The notes under the pieces: model-generated | The model's database searches: none | Seen by the model: only the letters and a program-made list of their open reading frames with translations | What the model was told of the DNA's origin: nothing | NCBI RefSeq assembly: GCF_025628985.1 | Contig: NZ_JAOTEM010000001.1 | Span: 930,001 to 994,000 of the forward strand | Length of the DNA: 64,000 bases | DNA from: Chryseobacterium edaphi | GTDB taxonomy: Bacteria; Bacteroidota; Bacteroidia; Flavobacteriales; Weeksellaceae | Reading direction: 5' to 3' | Position numbers and translations under genes: made by a program | Shown here: in pieces, positions 25,699 to 34,490 of the stretch | Layout: every line of letters begins with the position of its first letter | Numbering within the stretch: the stretch's first letter is position 1

Positions 25699-27846
25699 AT
25701 GAAAAGAAAACTACTTACAGTTGCAGCACTTGTTTTGATGACGAGTACAGCATTTCAGGCTCAAACGACAATTTTTCCTTTGGGATCATCTTGGAAATTT
25801 AATGACAATGATGTAGCTCTTGTCAGCACATGGAAGGATGCCAATTATGACACTTCAACATGGGCATCAGGAAACGGGCCTTTAGGTTATGGTGATCCAG
25901 TGACGACTAGCTTTGTTACAGGTATAGACACTGCTTATCTTACTAAAGATTTTACTGTAAACTTGGCAGATCTTACTGCAACTATGGAATTTGGTGTAAG
26001 AAGAGACGACGGTATCATTGTTTATTTGAATGGTGAAGAAGTAATCAGAGATAATATGCCGGCTGGAGTTGTTAATCATGCAGATTTCTCAAGTACAACG
26101 ATTGACGGTGCAGCAGAAACCGCAATCAATATTTTTTCAATTCCGAAAAATAAATTTGTACAGGGTAATAATAGAATTTCAATTGAATTACATAACAGAA
26201 GTGCAGGAAGTTCTGATTTGACCATTGATGCTTATCTTAAAAATACCGGTACAGTAATACCTCCTGCCAATACTTGTACAGGAACTCACATCAGTTGCTT
26301 TACTTCAATCGTTCCTACATCACAGACTTCAAAACTGATTATTCCTGCAGAGCACAGATATCAGATGATCCTGAAAGAAGGTGATGCTTACACAGAAGGA
26401 GGCGGATTTGTTGGCGGACAAAACGATTTTACAGGTTATGTAGCCAAAAACGCAAGCAGCACAAACGGTTATCTTTCTGTAAATCACGAGACCAATCCGG
26501 GTGGAGTAACGATGGCAGAAATTAATTATAATCCTACAAGTAAACTTTGGCAATTAACAAAATCAAGAGGAGTTAGTTTTTCTGCGACAAGTTTGGTTCA
26601 GACGATCAGAAACTGTTCTGGTGGAGTTACTCCTTGGGGAACCATCGTTACAGCTGAAGAATCAGTAACAGGAAGCGATACGAATGCAGACGGTTACAAA
26701 GATTACGGTTGGTTGGTAGAAATTAATCCTGCAACTGCTCAGGTAATGTCACATAATACCAACGGAACAAAAGATAAGCTTTGGCAGATGGGAATTATGA
26801 ATCACGAAAATGTCGTGGTAAATAATGCCGGAACTACTGCGTACTACGGTGAAGATGGTGGAACAAATTTAGTGTACAAATACGTGATGGATACTCCAAA
26901 TAATCTTACATCCGGAAATTTATATGTATTGCATCTAGATCAACCATTATCCGCAGGAAATCCTACTGGTACAACTGCTACATGGATACAGGTTCCTAAT
27001 AAATTACAGGCAGATCAAAATAATACACAAGCTCTTGCATTATCTTTAGGTGGTACTGCATTCAATGGTGTCGAAGACGTAGAAATCAGTCCATTAGACG
27101 GTAAAGTATATTTTACAGCTAAAGGTTTAAACAAAATCTACCGTTTGCAGGATAACGGAATGACAGCTTCGCAGGTAGAAGTTTTCGCAGGAGGATTAAC
27201 AACTCAATATTCATTTAATACAGCACAAGGTGTAAAAACAGAATCTTGGGGAGATGGTAATGACAACCTTACGTTCGACGAATTAGGGAATCTTTGGGTT
27301 CTTCAGGATGGTGGTAAAAACTACATCTGGGTAATTGCTCCTGATCATACTGCGGCAAATCCTAAAGTGAGATTGTTTGCTTCAATGCCTGCAGGTTCTG
27401 AGCCAACTGGTTTGACGTTCACACCGGATCATAAATTCGGATTCTTCTCAGTGCAGCATCCGGATTCTACGATCGCTACAGATACTGATGCAACCGGAAA
27501 CGTGATTGACTACAAAGGAAAATCTGCAACAATGGTCATTGCTTTACAACAATTTCTGGGTACAACTGCTGTGTTGGGAACTACAGAAACGATCAAAGAA
27601 ACAGAAGTTACCGTTTCTCCGAATCCTACATCAGGATTGGTGAAAATCACATCTCCGAAAGCTTTGAAAAATCTTGAAGTGACTGCTTACAGTATGGATG
27701 GTAAAATTGTTTATCAAAAGAAATTTACAGGAAACAATTCATCTCTAGATTTAGATTTCACATCTCAACTTCAGTCTACAAGAGTTTTGATGCTGAATAT
27801 AGAAGCTGAAGGATTCCAGAAAACCGTGAAAATTCTCAGAAAATAA
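25699..27846 (+). CDS. phoX: PhoX-family alkaline phosphatase with T9SS sorting domain
   Basis: The start at 25699 gives a signal peptide directly (MKRKLLTVAALVLMTSTAFQAQ) and a product of 715 residues. Residues about 25-185 form a beta-sandwich (WKFNDNDVALVSTWKDANYD, GVRRDDGIIVYLNG), probably a substrate- or surface-binding module. The PhoX/DUF839 beta-propeller follows, with VNHETNPGG, WGTIVTAEES and NHENVVVN among the metal-binding segments. PhoX uses iron and calcium to release phosphate from esters. The last 75 residues (VSPNPTSGLVKI to TVKILRK) are a type A T9SS signal, so the enzyme is secreted or surface-bound. Confidence 0.85.
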   Translation: MKRKLLTVAALVLMTSTAFQAQTTIFPLGSSWKFNDNDVALVSTWKDANYDTSTWASGNGPLGYGDPVTTSFVTGIDTAYLTKDFTVNLADLTATMEFGVRRDDGIIVYLNGEEVIRDNMPAGVVNHADFSSTTIDGAAETAINIFSIPKNKFVQGNNRISIELHNRSAGSSDLTIDAYLKNTGTVIPPANTCTGTHISCFTSIVPTSQTSKLIIPAEHRYQMILKEGDAYTEGGGFVGGQNDFTGYVAKNASSTNGYLSVNHETNPGGVTMAEINYNPTSKLWQLTKSRGVSFSATSLVQTIRNCSGGVTPWGTIVTAEESVTGSDTNADGYKDYGWLVEINPATAQVMSHNTNGTKDKLWQMGIMNHENVVVNNAGTTAYYGEDGGTNLVYKYVMDTPNNLTSGNLYVLHLDQPLSAGNPTGTTATWIQVPNKLQADQNNTQALALSLGGTAFNGVEDVEISPLDGKVYFTAKGLNKIYRLQDNGMTASQVEVFAGGLTTQYSFNTAQGVKTESWGDGNDNLTFDELGNLWVLQDGGKNYIWVIAPDHTAANPKVRLFASMPAGSEPTGLTFTPDHKFGFFSVQHPDSTIATDTDATGNVIDYKGKSATMVIALQQFLGTTAVLGTTETIKETEVTVSPNPTSGLVKITSPKALKNLEVTAYSMDGKIVYQKKFTGNNSSLDLDFTSQLQSTRVLMLNIEAEGFQKTVKILRK

Positions 27847-27861
27847 TTACTAATTTTCTTT

Positions 27862-27900
27862 CACTGCTGCCGGCATTTTCTTTGTCGGCGGCTTTTTTAT
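27862..27900 (+). terminator. Terminator after phoX
   Basis: GCTGCCGGCA and GTCGGCGGC form an imperfect GC-rich stem followed by TTTTTT. Confidence 0.6.
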
Positions 27901-27948
27901 TTTTATCAAATCGCTGCTATATCATTTTTATAAAAAAAATTATTCCAC

Positions 27949-28848
27949 ATGAAAAAATTAGTCCTCATCATAGCTCTCCTGTCTGCATATCAATTTAAAG
28001 CACAGATTGATCCTATAAAATATCCAACTTACACCAATATTGATGATGCTTTGAAGAGCGGAAAAACAGTCTACAGTATGAGCTTCAGAGACAAAGGGAT
28101 GTTTAATGTACCTCCTGATCTCGTGAAGATGGATTCTGTTTTTTTTCTGAATCTGATGGGAAATAATTTAGAAAAAATGGATGATGAAATTTTTAAATTG
28201 AAAGAGTTGGAAATATTAAATATCAATTCCAACAGCATTAAATTCATTCCGGACGAAATTGGTAATCTTAAAAAACTAACCACTTTTTCTATAAATCTGA
28301 ATAGTCTAACAAAGATAAATCCAAATTTTGCAAAACTTCAGAAGCTGAAAACAGTAGATTTAGATGCCAATAATCTCAATGTTTTTCCTGAAGCGTTATT
28401 AGAAATTGCTGCCTTAGAAAATATTAATCTCAGCAGCAATCAGATCAGTTTTGTATCGAAGGATTTAAATAAAATGAAAAATTTAAAAAATTTAAATCTC
28501 TCAGCCAATCAGATTAATGATTTGACCGATGTGAAATTCCCGTCAAAAATAAAGTATCTTGAACTTCAGCAAAATGCCATTGTTGCACTTCCCGAATATT
28601 TATTTAGATCAGAGAATCTGGAATTTCTAAATGTCAGTAATAATAATCTGAAAGAAATTTCGCCAAAAATAAAAGGTTTAAAAGGTGTTGTCAGTATGAA
28701 TTTGGCGCACAATCAACTGAAAGATCTTCCGAAAGAATTTCAACTACTCAAAAATCTGAAAACATTAATTTTAGCAGGAAATCCGATGGATAAAGAAACT
28801 ATTCAGAAACTTAAAGAGTTGATGCCGCAAACGCAGATCTATTTTTAA
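27949..28848 (+). CDS. Exported leucine-rich repeat protein
   Basis: The 299-residue protein has a signal peptide ending near residue 19 (YQFKAQ). Nine or so leucine-rich repeats of about 23 residues follow, each with the LxxLxLxxNxL pattern (LNLMGNNLEKMDDEIF, LNINSNSIKFIPDEIG, VDLDANNLNVFPEALL and others). Such solenoids bind proteins. There is no catalytic domain, anchor or sorting signal, so it may be periplasmic. It is convergent with, and only three bases from, the SUI1 gene, leaving no room for a separate terminator. Confidence 0.8.
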   Translation: MKKLVLIIALLSAYQFKAQIDPIKYPTYTNIDDALKSGKTVYSMSFRDKGMFNVPPDLVKMDSVFFLNLMGNNLEKMDDEIFKLKELEILNINSNSIKFIPDEIGNLKKLTTFSINLNSLTKINPNFAKLQKLKTVDLDANNLNVFPEALLEIAALENINLSSNQISFVSKDLNKMKNLKNLNLSANQINDLTDVKFPSKIKYLELQQNAIVALPEYLFRSENLEFLNVSNNNLKEISPKIKGLKGVVSMNLAHNQLKDLPKEFQLLKNLKTLILAGNPMDKETIQKLKELMPQTQIYF

Positions 28849-28851
28849 AAA

Positions 28852-29175
28852 TTATCCGCCGACTCTTTTTGTCTTAAAGCCCAAATCTTTAAGAATAGTC
28901 ATGATTTTATCACGGTTATCGCCTTGAATGATAATCGTACCGTCTTTTTCAGAACCACCTATTCCAAGTGTGGTTTTTATTTTTTTCGAAATCTTTTTTA
29001 AATCTTCCTCGCTTCCTTCCCAACCTTCAACGATGGTTACGGGTTTTCCGTTTCTGCCTTTCTTTTCAAACTTACAAACCAAAGGTTCTTTTTGCTTAAA
29101 CTGTTCTTCGGGCATCTGGAATTCCTGCTCTTCATGCTCAGGAAAAAGGTTTTTAAGTTGATCACGTAAATCCAT
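28852..29175 (-). CDS. yciH: SUI1/eIF1-like translation factor (YciH family)
   Basis: The 107-residue cytoplasmic protein has the SUI1 fold. The core KGRNGKPVTIVEGWEG and DLKKISKKIKTTLGIGG lead to the conserved end GTIIIQGDNRDKIMTILKDLGFKTKR. Bacterial members are related to eIF1 and are thought to influence initiation fidelity, though the bacterial role is not firmly settled. The charged N-terminal 40 residues are variable in the family. It is divergent from gpmI across a repeat-containing gap. Confidence 0.85.
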   Translation of the reverse strand: MDLRDQLKNLFPEHEEQEFQMPEEQFKQKEPLVCKFEKKGRNGKPVTIVEGWEGSEEDLKKISKKIKTTLGIGGSEKDGTIIIQGDNRDKIMTILKDLGFKTKRVGG

Positions 29176-29246
29176 ACAGCAAAATTAATAAAATATTTAA
29201 AAGGTTCAATAATTTATAAAAAGCATACAAAATCTTTATTAAAAAA

Positions 29247-29311
29247 ATCTGTGAAAATCTGTGCATTACGTGGGAATAATTATCCCGCAGATCACACAGA
29301 TTTTCACAGAT
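29247..29311. repeat. CAGATT-family palindromic repeat, copy 1
   Basis: Perfect 17-base arms, ATCTGTGAAAATCTGTG and CACAGATTTTCACAGAT, surround an imperfect centre (GTGGGAATAATTATCCCGC). It lies in the 383-base gap between divergent yciH and gpmI. The rest of the gap is AT-rich, with the gpmI promoter near its right end. Confidence 0.8.
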
Positions 29312-29529
29312 AATGGAGAGTAGAAACTTCAATTCTTAAAATCATTCATCATTGTATTACTTTGTTAAATGAAATGCCTTAGTTTTTCCTAATTCAGAAA
29401 TTTCATTTGGAAAAACTTTGTCTCTCATTGCGATAAAGAAAAATAAGGAAAAAATATAATGGTGAAAAAGAAAGATTTTTTTAATAAAAATTTAAGTTGC
29501 TCAAATTCTTCAATTCATTTCAAAATCGA

Positions 29530-29537
29530 TAAATTTG
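29530..29537 (+). promoter_or_regulatory. Predicted -7 element of gpmI
   Basis: TAAATTTG matches the consensus and lies 21 bases upstream of the gpmI ATG. Confidence 0.55.
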
Positions 29538-29558
29538 TTTGTTAAAAAATAAATTAAG

Positions 29559-31100
29559 ATGTCAAAAAAAGCAATACTGGCAATACTTGACGGATGGGGT
29601 TTGGGTCAAAATCCTGAAGTTTCCGCATTAGCTCAGGCAAATACACCATTTATAGATAGCTGTTATCAAAAATATCCTCATACAACTTTAGAAGCAAGCG
29701 GTTTGGCTGTCGGACTTCCACTGGGACAAATGGGAAATTCTGAAGTTGGTCACATGAATCTGGGTGCAGGAAGAGTCGTGTATCAAAATTTAGTAAAACT
29801 CAATATGGCAGTCGAGAATGGAACTTTAGGTCATGAAGACGTCATTCAGGAAGCTTTTGCTTATGCCAAAACAGAAAATAAAAATGTACATTTCATCGGA
29901 CTGGTTTCGAATGGAGGAGTGCATTCACATATCAACCACTTAAAAGGATTATTAACTGCTGCAAGTGAATATGGACTTCACGAAAATGTTTATGTTCATG
30001 CATTTACAGACGGCAGAGATTGTGATCCGCATTCAGGTTTAGGTTTTATCGAAGAACTTCAAAATCACATGAGTTCTACAACCGGCGAATTAGCGACCGT
30101 GATCGGAAGATATTATGCAATGGACAGAGATAAGCGTTGGGAGCGTGTAAAATTAGCTTATGATGCGATGGTCAACGGAATTGGACAAAGAACAACGGAT
30201 GCTGCTTCTGTCATTCAGAATTCTTATAATGAAGGAGTGACAGATGAATTTATCAAACCAATTATTTTAGTTAAAGAAACGCAGATTGGTAATGTTGTTC
30301 CGGTTGCAAACATTGTTGATAATGATGTGGTGATTTGCTTCAATTTTCGTACAGATCGTGGAAGAGAGATTACAGAGGTTCTTTGTCAGCATGACATGCC
30401 GGAATATTTCATGAGAAAACTAAATCTTCATTACGTTACGTTGACCAATTATGATAAAACCTATGAAAACGTTCATGTTGTTTTTGATGAAGAAGTTTTA
30501 AGAGAAACAATGGGCGAAATTCTGGAAAGAAACGGCAAAAGCCAGATCAGAATCGCCGAAACAGAAAAATATCCTCACGTTACATTTTTCTTTTCAGGAG
30601 GTCGTGAAGAAGAATTTCACGGTGAAAAAAGGTTGCTTTGTCCGAGTCCGAAAGACGTTCCGACTTATGACCTTAAACCTGAAATGTCTGCATACGATAT
30701 TACAAATGCTATTGTTCCCGAATTAGAGAATGGAACTGCTGATTTTATCTGTTTAAATTTCGCAAATACCGATATGGTTGGTCATACAGGAGTTTTTGAA
30801 GCTGCTGTAAAAGCTGCCGAAACTGTAGATAAATGTATTGAAAAAGTGGCAACAACAGCTTACGAGCATGGTTACGCTGTATTTATTCTTGCAGATCATG
30901 GAAATTCTGACGTAATGATTAACGCAGATGGTTCGCCAAATACGCAGCATTCAACCAATTTAGTTCCTCTAATTGTGATGGATAAAGATCATGAATGGAA
31001 TTTAAAACCAGGTAAATTGGGAGATATGGCTCCAACAATTTTATCAGTGATGGGAGTCGAAATTCCGGCAATTATGACGGGAGATATTTTAGTGAGCTAA
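29559..31100 (+). CDS. gpmI: 2,3-bisphosphoglycerate-independent phosphoglycerate mutase
   Basis: The 513-residue cytoplasmic enzyme interconverts 3- and 2-phosphoglycerate in glycolysis and gluconeogenesis. The metal-binding Asp is in LAILDGWG (D11), and the phosphorylated Ser is S61 in MGNSEVGHMNLGAGR. FTDGRDCDPHSG, GRYYAMDRDKRWERV and the C-terminal ADHGNSDVM complete the alkaline-phosphatase-like core. Length is typical for the manganese-dependent iPGM. It stands alone between its own promoter and a hairpin terminator. Confidence 0.97.
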   Translation: MSKKAILAILDGWGLGQNPEVSALAQANTPFIDSCYQKYPHTTLEASGLAVGLPLGQMGNSEVGHMNLGAGRVVYQNLVKLNMAVENGTLGHEDVIQEAFAYAKTENKNVHFIGLVSNGGVHSHINHLKGLLTAASEYGLHENVYVHAFTDGRDCDPHSGLGFIEELQNHMSSTTGELATVIGRYYAMDRDKRWERVKLAYDAMVNGIGQRTTDAASVIQNSYNEGVTDEFIKPIILVKETQIGNVVPVANIVDNDVVICFNFRTDRGREITEVLCQHDMPEYFMRKLNLHYVTLTNYDKTYENVHVVFDEEVLRETMGEILERNGKSQIRIAETEKYPHVTFFFSGGREEEFHGEKRLLCPSPKDVPTYDLKPEMSAYDITNAIVPELENGTADFICLNFANTDMVGHTGVFEAAVKAAETVDKCIEKVATTAYEHGYAVFILADHGNSDVMINADGSPNTQHSTNLVPLIVMDKDHEWNLKPGKLGDMAPTILSVMGVEIPAIMTGDILVS

Positions 31101-31120
31101 AATTTAAAATAATATGATAT

Positions 31121-31158
31121 AAATACCGTTATCTTTGAAGATGTCGGTATTTTTTTTA
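31121..31158 (+). terminator. Terminator of gpmI
   Basis: AAATACCG and CGGTATTT pair around a 16-base loop and run into eight T residues. Confidence 0.75.
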
Positions 31159-31221
31159 TGATTTTGGTCAGACATGCTATGAGAGACATATAATATTATG
31201 CTCCAAATAATAAAATATTAA

Positions 31222-31229
31222 TATCTTTG
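31222..31229 (+). promoter_or_regulatory. Predicted -7 element of the acyl-ACP desaturase gene
   Basis: TATCTTTG lies 22 bases before the ATG at 31252. Confidence 0.6.
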
Positions 31230-31251
31230 TAAATTATAAACGTATTTTAGA

Positions 31252-32229
31252 ATGTACAATAAACTCGTAAGAAAAGAGGTAATGGGTATTTTGGAAAAGG
31301 AAGTAGGTTCTTTTCTTGATAAATTTTTGACGCCAATTGAAAAAATCTGGCAGCCATCAGACTATTTACCTGATCCTTCAAGTGATGATTTTAAATACGA
31401 TTTAGATGAAATTCAGACTTTTGCGCACGAAATGCCTTACGACCTTTTTGTGACCTTAATTGGTGACTGTATTACCGAAGAAGCTTTACCATCTTACGAA
31501 TCATGGTTGATGGGAGTTGACGGAGTAGATCAGGAAGAAAAAGTAGGTTGGGCAAATTGGGTGAGATCTTGGACAGGTGAAGAAAACCGTCACGGAGATT
31601 TATTAAACAAATATCTCTATCTGTGCGGAAGAGTCAATATGCGAGAAGTTGAAATTACTACTCAATACTTAATCAGTGATGGTTTTGATTTGGGAACAAG
31701 CATGGATCCATATAGAAATTTCGTGTACACAAGTTTTCAGGAGACTGCAACGAATATTTCTCACAGAAGAGTAGGAACTTTAGCAAAACAATCCGGAAAC
31801 GGAAAATTAGCAAAAATGTGCGGAGTTATTGCTGCAGATGAAGCAAGACATGCAAAAGCTTATAAACATTTTGTAGCAAAAATCCTTGAGCTTGATCCGT
31901 CAGAAATGATTCTGGCTTTTGAAGATATGATGCGTAAGAAAATCGTAATGCCTGCTCACTTAATGAGACAGTCAGGACAAAAAGCAGGAGAACTTTGGGG
32001 ACATTTTTCAGATGCGGCGCAAAGATGTATGGTTTATACAGGTCAGGATTACATCAATATCATGAAAGATTTGTTGGATGAATGGAAAATCGAACACGTT
32101 ACGGGTCTTACAGAAAAAGCTGAAAAAGCTCAGGAATACCTGATGAAGCTACCATCGAGACTACAAAAAATCACAGACAGGGTTTCTACACCTGATCTTC
32201 AGTTTCAGTTTAGCTGGGTAAAACACTAA
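31252..32229 (+). CDS. Acyl-[acyl-carrier-protein] desaturase (soluble diiron)
   Basis: The 325-residue protein resembles plant stearoyl-ACP desaturases, soluble ferritin-like diiron enzymes that introduce a double bond into ACP-bound fatty acids. The diiron ligand motifs EENRH (residues 110-114) and DEARH (196-200) are present, with WTGEENRHGD and GVIAADEARHAK contexts. An additional Glu in SFQETATNISH fits the third ligand segment. An internal Met at residue 11 is an alternative start, but the promoter distance suits 31252. It probably adjusts membrane fluidity, supplied with substrate by the fatty-acid pathway that includes FabI. Confidence 0.88.
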   Translation: MYNKLVRKEVMGILEKEVGSFLDKFLTPIEKIWQPSDYLPDPSSDDFKYDLDEIQTFAHEMPYDLFVTLIGDCITEEALPSYESWLMGVDGVDQEEKVGWANWVRSWTGEENRHGDLLNKYLYLCGRVNMREVEITTQYLISDGFDLGTSMDPYRNFVYTSFQETATNISHRRVGTLAKQSGNGKLAKMCGVIAADEARHAKAYKHFVAKILELDPSEMILAFEDMMRKKIVMPAHLMRQSGQKAGELWGHFSDAAQRCMVYTGQDYINIMKDLLDEWKIEHVTGLTEKAEKAQEYLMKLPSRLQKITDRVSTPDLQFQFSWVKH

Positions 32230-32258
32230 TTTCCAATTTAACATTAAATTATAAGTAG

Positions 32259-32288
32259 GAGTGCCGGATGTTTTTTCGGCACTCTTTT
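32259..32288 (+). terminator. Terminator after the desaturase gene
   Basis: GAGTGCCG and CGGCACTC pair perfectly around a ten-base loop and are followed by TTTT. Confidence 0.75.
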
Positions 32289-32298
32289 AATTATTTAT

Positions 32299-32306
32299 TA
32301 TCTTTG
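32299..32306 (+). promoter_or_regulatory. Predicted -7 element of the HAD gene
   Basis: TATCTTTG lies 19 bases upstream of the ATG at 32326, directly after the terminator of the previous gene. Confidence 0.6.
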
Positions 32307-32325
32307 CCAAGCTAAAAAGAACAAA

Positions 32326-32757
32326 ATGATTAGTAATAAAAAAATTGCTGTAGATTTCGACGGAACAATCGTAGATGATGCTTATCCCGGAATTGGAAAG
32401 GCAAAGATTTTTGCGTTCGAGACACTGAAAAAACTCCAGACTCAAGGATATAGATTGATTTTGTGGACGTACAGACACGGTAAAACTCTTGATGAAGCCA
32501 TAGAATTTTGCAGAAAAAACGGAGTGGAGTTCTATGCTATTAATTCAAGTTTTGAAGGTGAAGTTTTTGACAGCGAAACGCAATCAAGAAAACTGGATGC
32601 AGATTGGTTTATCGATGACAGGAATCTTGGAGGTTTTCCTGGTTGGGGAGAAATCTACAATATTATTAATGAAAGAATAGAATTCCGTGTAGAAGGGAAG
32701 GAAGTTTTAGCATATTCAAAACTAAAAAAAGAAAAGAAAAAAGGACTTTTCTGGTAA
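32326..32757 (+). CDS. Small HAD-superfamily protein (BT0820-like)
   Basis: The 143-residue cytoplasmic protein has the HAD motif I AVDFDGTIVDD (D10 and D12 as nucleophile and acid), motif II-like LILWTYRHGK and motif IV ADWFIDDRNLG. There is no large cap domain, so the active site is open and the substrate may be a small phosphate ester or a protein. Such short HAD proteins are common in Bacteroidota and are usually left without a defined reaction. It has its own promoter. Confidence 0.8.
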   Translation: MISNKKIAVDFDGTIVDDAYPGIGKAKIFAFETLKKLQTQGYRLILWTYRHGKTLDEAIEFCRKNGVEFYAINSSFEGEVFDSETQSRKLDADWFIDDRNLGGFPGWGEIYNIINERIEFRVEGKEVLAYSKLKKEKKKGLFW

Positions 32758-32762
32758 AATAA

Positions 32763-32860
32763 TTAATGTAATAATTTACCAACACAACAATCTACCAATC
32801 AGAATGAGCAGACATTGTTACGCTGATACACTGTTATATTGTTACATTTATAAATTAAAC
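32763..32860. repeat. Imperfect palindromic intergenic repeat with ATTGTTAC words
   Basis: TTAATGTAATAATTTA on the left is an imperfect reverse complement of TATTGTTACATTTATAAATTA on the right. Inside are further copies of ATTGTTAC and TCTACCAA-like words. No gene is present. Confidence 0.45.
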
Positions 32861-32861
32861 A

Positions 32862-33671
32862 ATGATTCAATTAAAAACGATAGACGAGCTTCGTCTTATG
32901 AGAGAAAGTGCTCAGTTGGTTTCGCGCACATTAGGAATGTTGGCAAAGGAAATCAAACCGGGAATTACCACTTTATATTTAGATAAATTAGCTCACGATT
33001 TCATCAAAGATCACGGTGCAGAACCTGCATTTTTAGGATACGGAGGCTTTCCGTATTCGTTGTGTATTTCACCTAACGAACAAGTAGTTCACGGTTTTCC
33101 AAGCAAAGAAGAAATCAAAGAAGGTGACGTACTTTCTGTGGATTGCGGAGCTGTTTTGAATGGTTTTGTAGGAGATCACGCTTATACTTTCGAAATTGGA
33201 GAAGTAAAACCTGAAATCAAAAAGCTGCTTAAAGTAACCAAAGAATCTTTATACAAAGGAATCGAACAATGTGTGAGAGGCAAAAGAATTGGAGATATTT
33301 CTCATGCGATTCAGTCTCATTGCGAGAAAGAGGGTTATGGTGTTGTAAGAGAATTGGTTGGTCATGGAGTTGGTAGAAAAATGCATGAAGATCCGCAAGT
33401 TCCAAACTACGGAAGACAGGGAAGTGGTAAAATCATCAAAGATGGTTTGACGATTGCGATCGAACCAATGGTGAATTTGGGAACTGAAAAAGTGAAATTC
33501 CATAATGATGGTTGGACGGTTACAACTCTTGATAACCTTACTTCAGCGCATTTTGAGCATGATGTAGCGGTAATTAACGGAAAACCTGTGTTACTTTCTA
33601 CATTTAAATATGTTTATGAAGCTTTAGGAATCGAAAGCGATGAAGAAAAGCCTTTCCAAATGGAATTTTAA
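32862..33671 (+). CDS. map: Type I methionine aminopeptidase
   Basis: The 269-residue cytoplasmic enzyme removes the N-terminal Met from new proteins. The five metal ligands fall in the expected segments: VDCGAVLNGFVGDHAYTF (two Asp), GHGVGRKMHEDPQVPNYG (His), AIEPMVNLG (Glu) and the final HFEHDVAV (Glu). The length is slightly above the usual 250-265 because of a C-terminal tail. Its TAA stop overlaps the ATG of the methyltransferase gene (TAATG), so the two are translationally coupled. Confidence 0.95.
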   Translation: MIQLKTIDELRLMRESAQLVSRTLGMLAKEIKPGITTLYLDKLAHDFIKDHGAEPAFLGYGGFPYSLCISPNEQVVHGFPSKEEIKEGDVLSVDCGAVLNGFVGDHAYTFEIGEVKPEIKKLLKVTKESLYKGIEQCVRGKRIGDISHAIQSHCEKEGYGVVRELVGHGVGRKMHEDPQVPNYGRQGSGKIIKDGLTIAIEPMVNLGTEKVKFHNDGWTVTTLDNLTSAHFEHDVAVINGKPVLLSTFKYVYEALGIESDEEKPFQMEF

Positions 33672-34438
33672 TGAAAAAGCTGACTAAGTTTTTATTAAAT
33701 AAAATCCCTCGTCCGATGCTTATTCAGATGAGTGTTTGGGCGCGACCGCTCATTTATCAGTTCTTTAAAGGAGATCAGTTTTTTGATCCGATTGACGGAA
33801 GATCTTACAGGAAATTTCTTCCTTACGGCTACGGAAAACAGAGAGAAAATGCTTTGTCACCCGGAACTTTGAGCCTGGAAAGACACCGCCAAATGTGGCT
33901 CTATCTTCAGAATGAAACCGATTTTTTCATTAAAAATTCTAAAGTTCTTCACATCGCCCCGGAACAGGAATTTCTGAGAAAATTTAAAAGAATGAGTAAT
34001 CTCAATTATATTTCCGCAGATTTATATTCTCCGATTGTAGATGTAAAAGCTGATATTTTAGATTTACCTTTTGAAAATGACACTTTCGATGTGATCTTCT
34101 GTAATCACGTTTTAGAACATATTGAAGATGATTCTAAAGCAATGAGCGAATTGTACCGAGTTTTGAAACCGGGCGGTTGGGGAATTATCCAGGTTCCTAT
34201 GAAAAATTCTTTGGAGAAAACGTATGAAGATTTTACGATAAAAGATCCGAAAGAACGTCAGAAACATTTTGGTCAGTACGACCATGTTCGTTGGTACGGA
34301 ATGGATTATTTTGATCGTTTGAGAAATGTTGGTTTTGAAACTGAACCCAATTTTTATTCAAAACAATTCAGCGATGCTGAAATTTTAAAATACGGACTCA
34401 ATCACAACGAAATTTTACCTGTGGTTTATAAAAAATAA
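33671..34438 (+). CDS. Class I SAM-dependent methyltransferase (Methyltransf_11-like)
   Basis: The 255-residue protein has the SAM-binding segment VLHIAPEQEFLRKF at about residues 96-109. Motif II-like ISADLYSPIVDVKADILDLPF and the Methyltransf_11 signature FDVIFCNHVLEHIEDD, then LYRVLKPGGWGIIQVPM, follow. The first loop is APEQEF instead of the usual GxGxG, seen in a subgroup of these enzymes. The substrate is unknown. Translational coupling to map is of uncertain meaning. An N-terminal hydrophobic and basic stretch might associate with the membrane. Confidence 0.8.
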   Translation: MKKLTKFLLNKIPRPMLIQMSVWARPLIYQFFKGDQFFDPIDGRSYRKFLPYGYGKQRENALSPGTLSLERHRQMWLYLQNETDFFIKNSKVLHIAPEQEFLRKFKRMSNLNYISADLYSPIVDVKADILDLPFENDTFDVIFCNHVLEHIEDDSKAMSELYRVLKPGGWGIIQVPMKNSLEKTYEDFTIKDPKERQKHFGQYDHVRWYGMDYFDRLRNVGFETEPNFYSKQFSDAEILKYGLNHNEILPVVYKK

Positions 34439-34470
34439 AAAAACGTCTTCAAAATCTGAAGACGTTTTTT
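34437..34470. terminator. Bidirectional terminator
   Basis: AACGTCTTCA and TGAAGACGTT form a perfect stem with A and T flanks between convergent genes. Confidence 0.85.
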
Positions 34471-34490
34471 GTTTGATTTAAACCTAAAAA

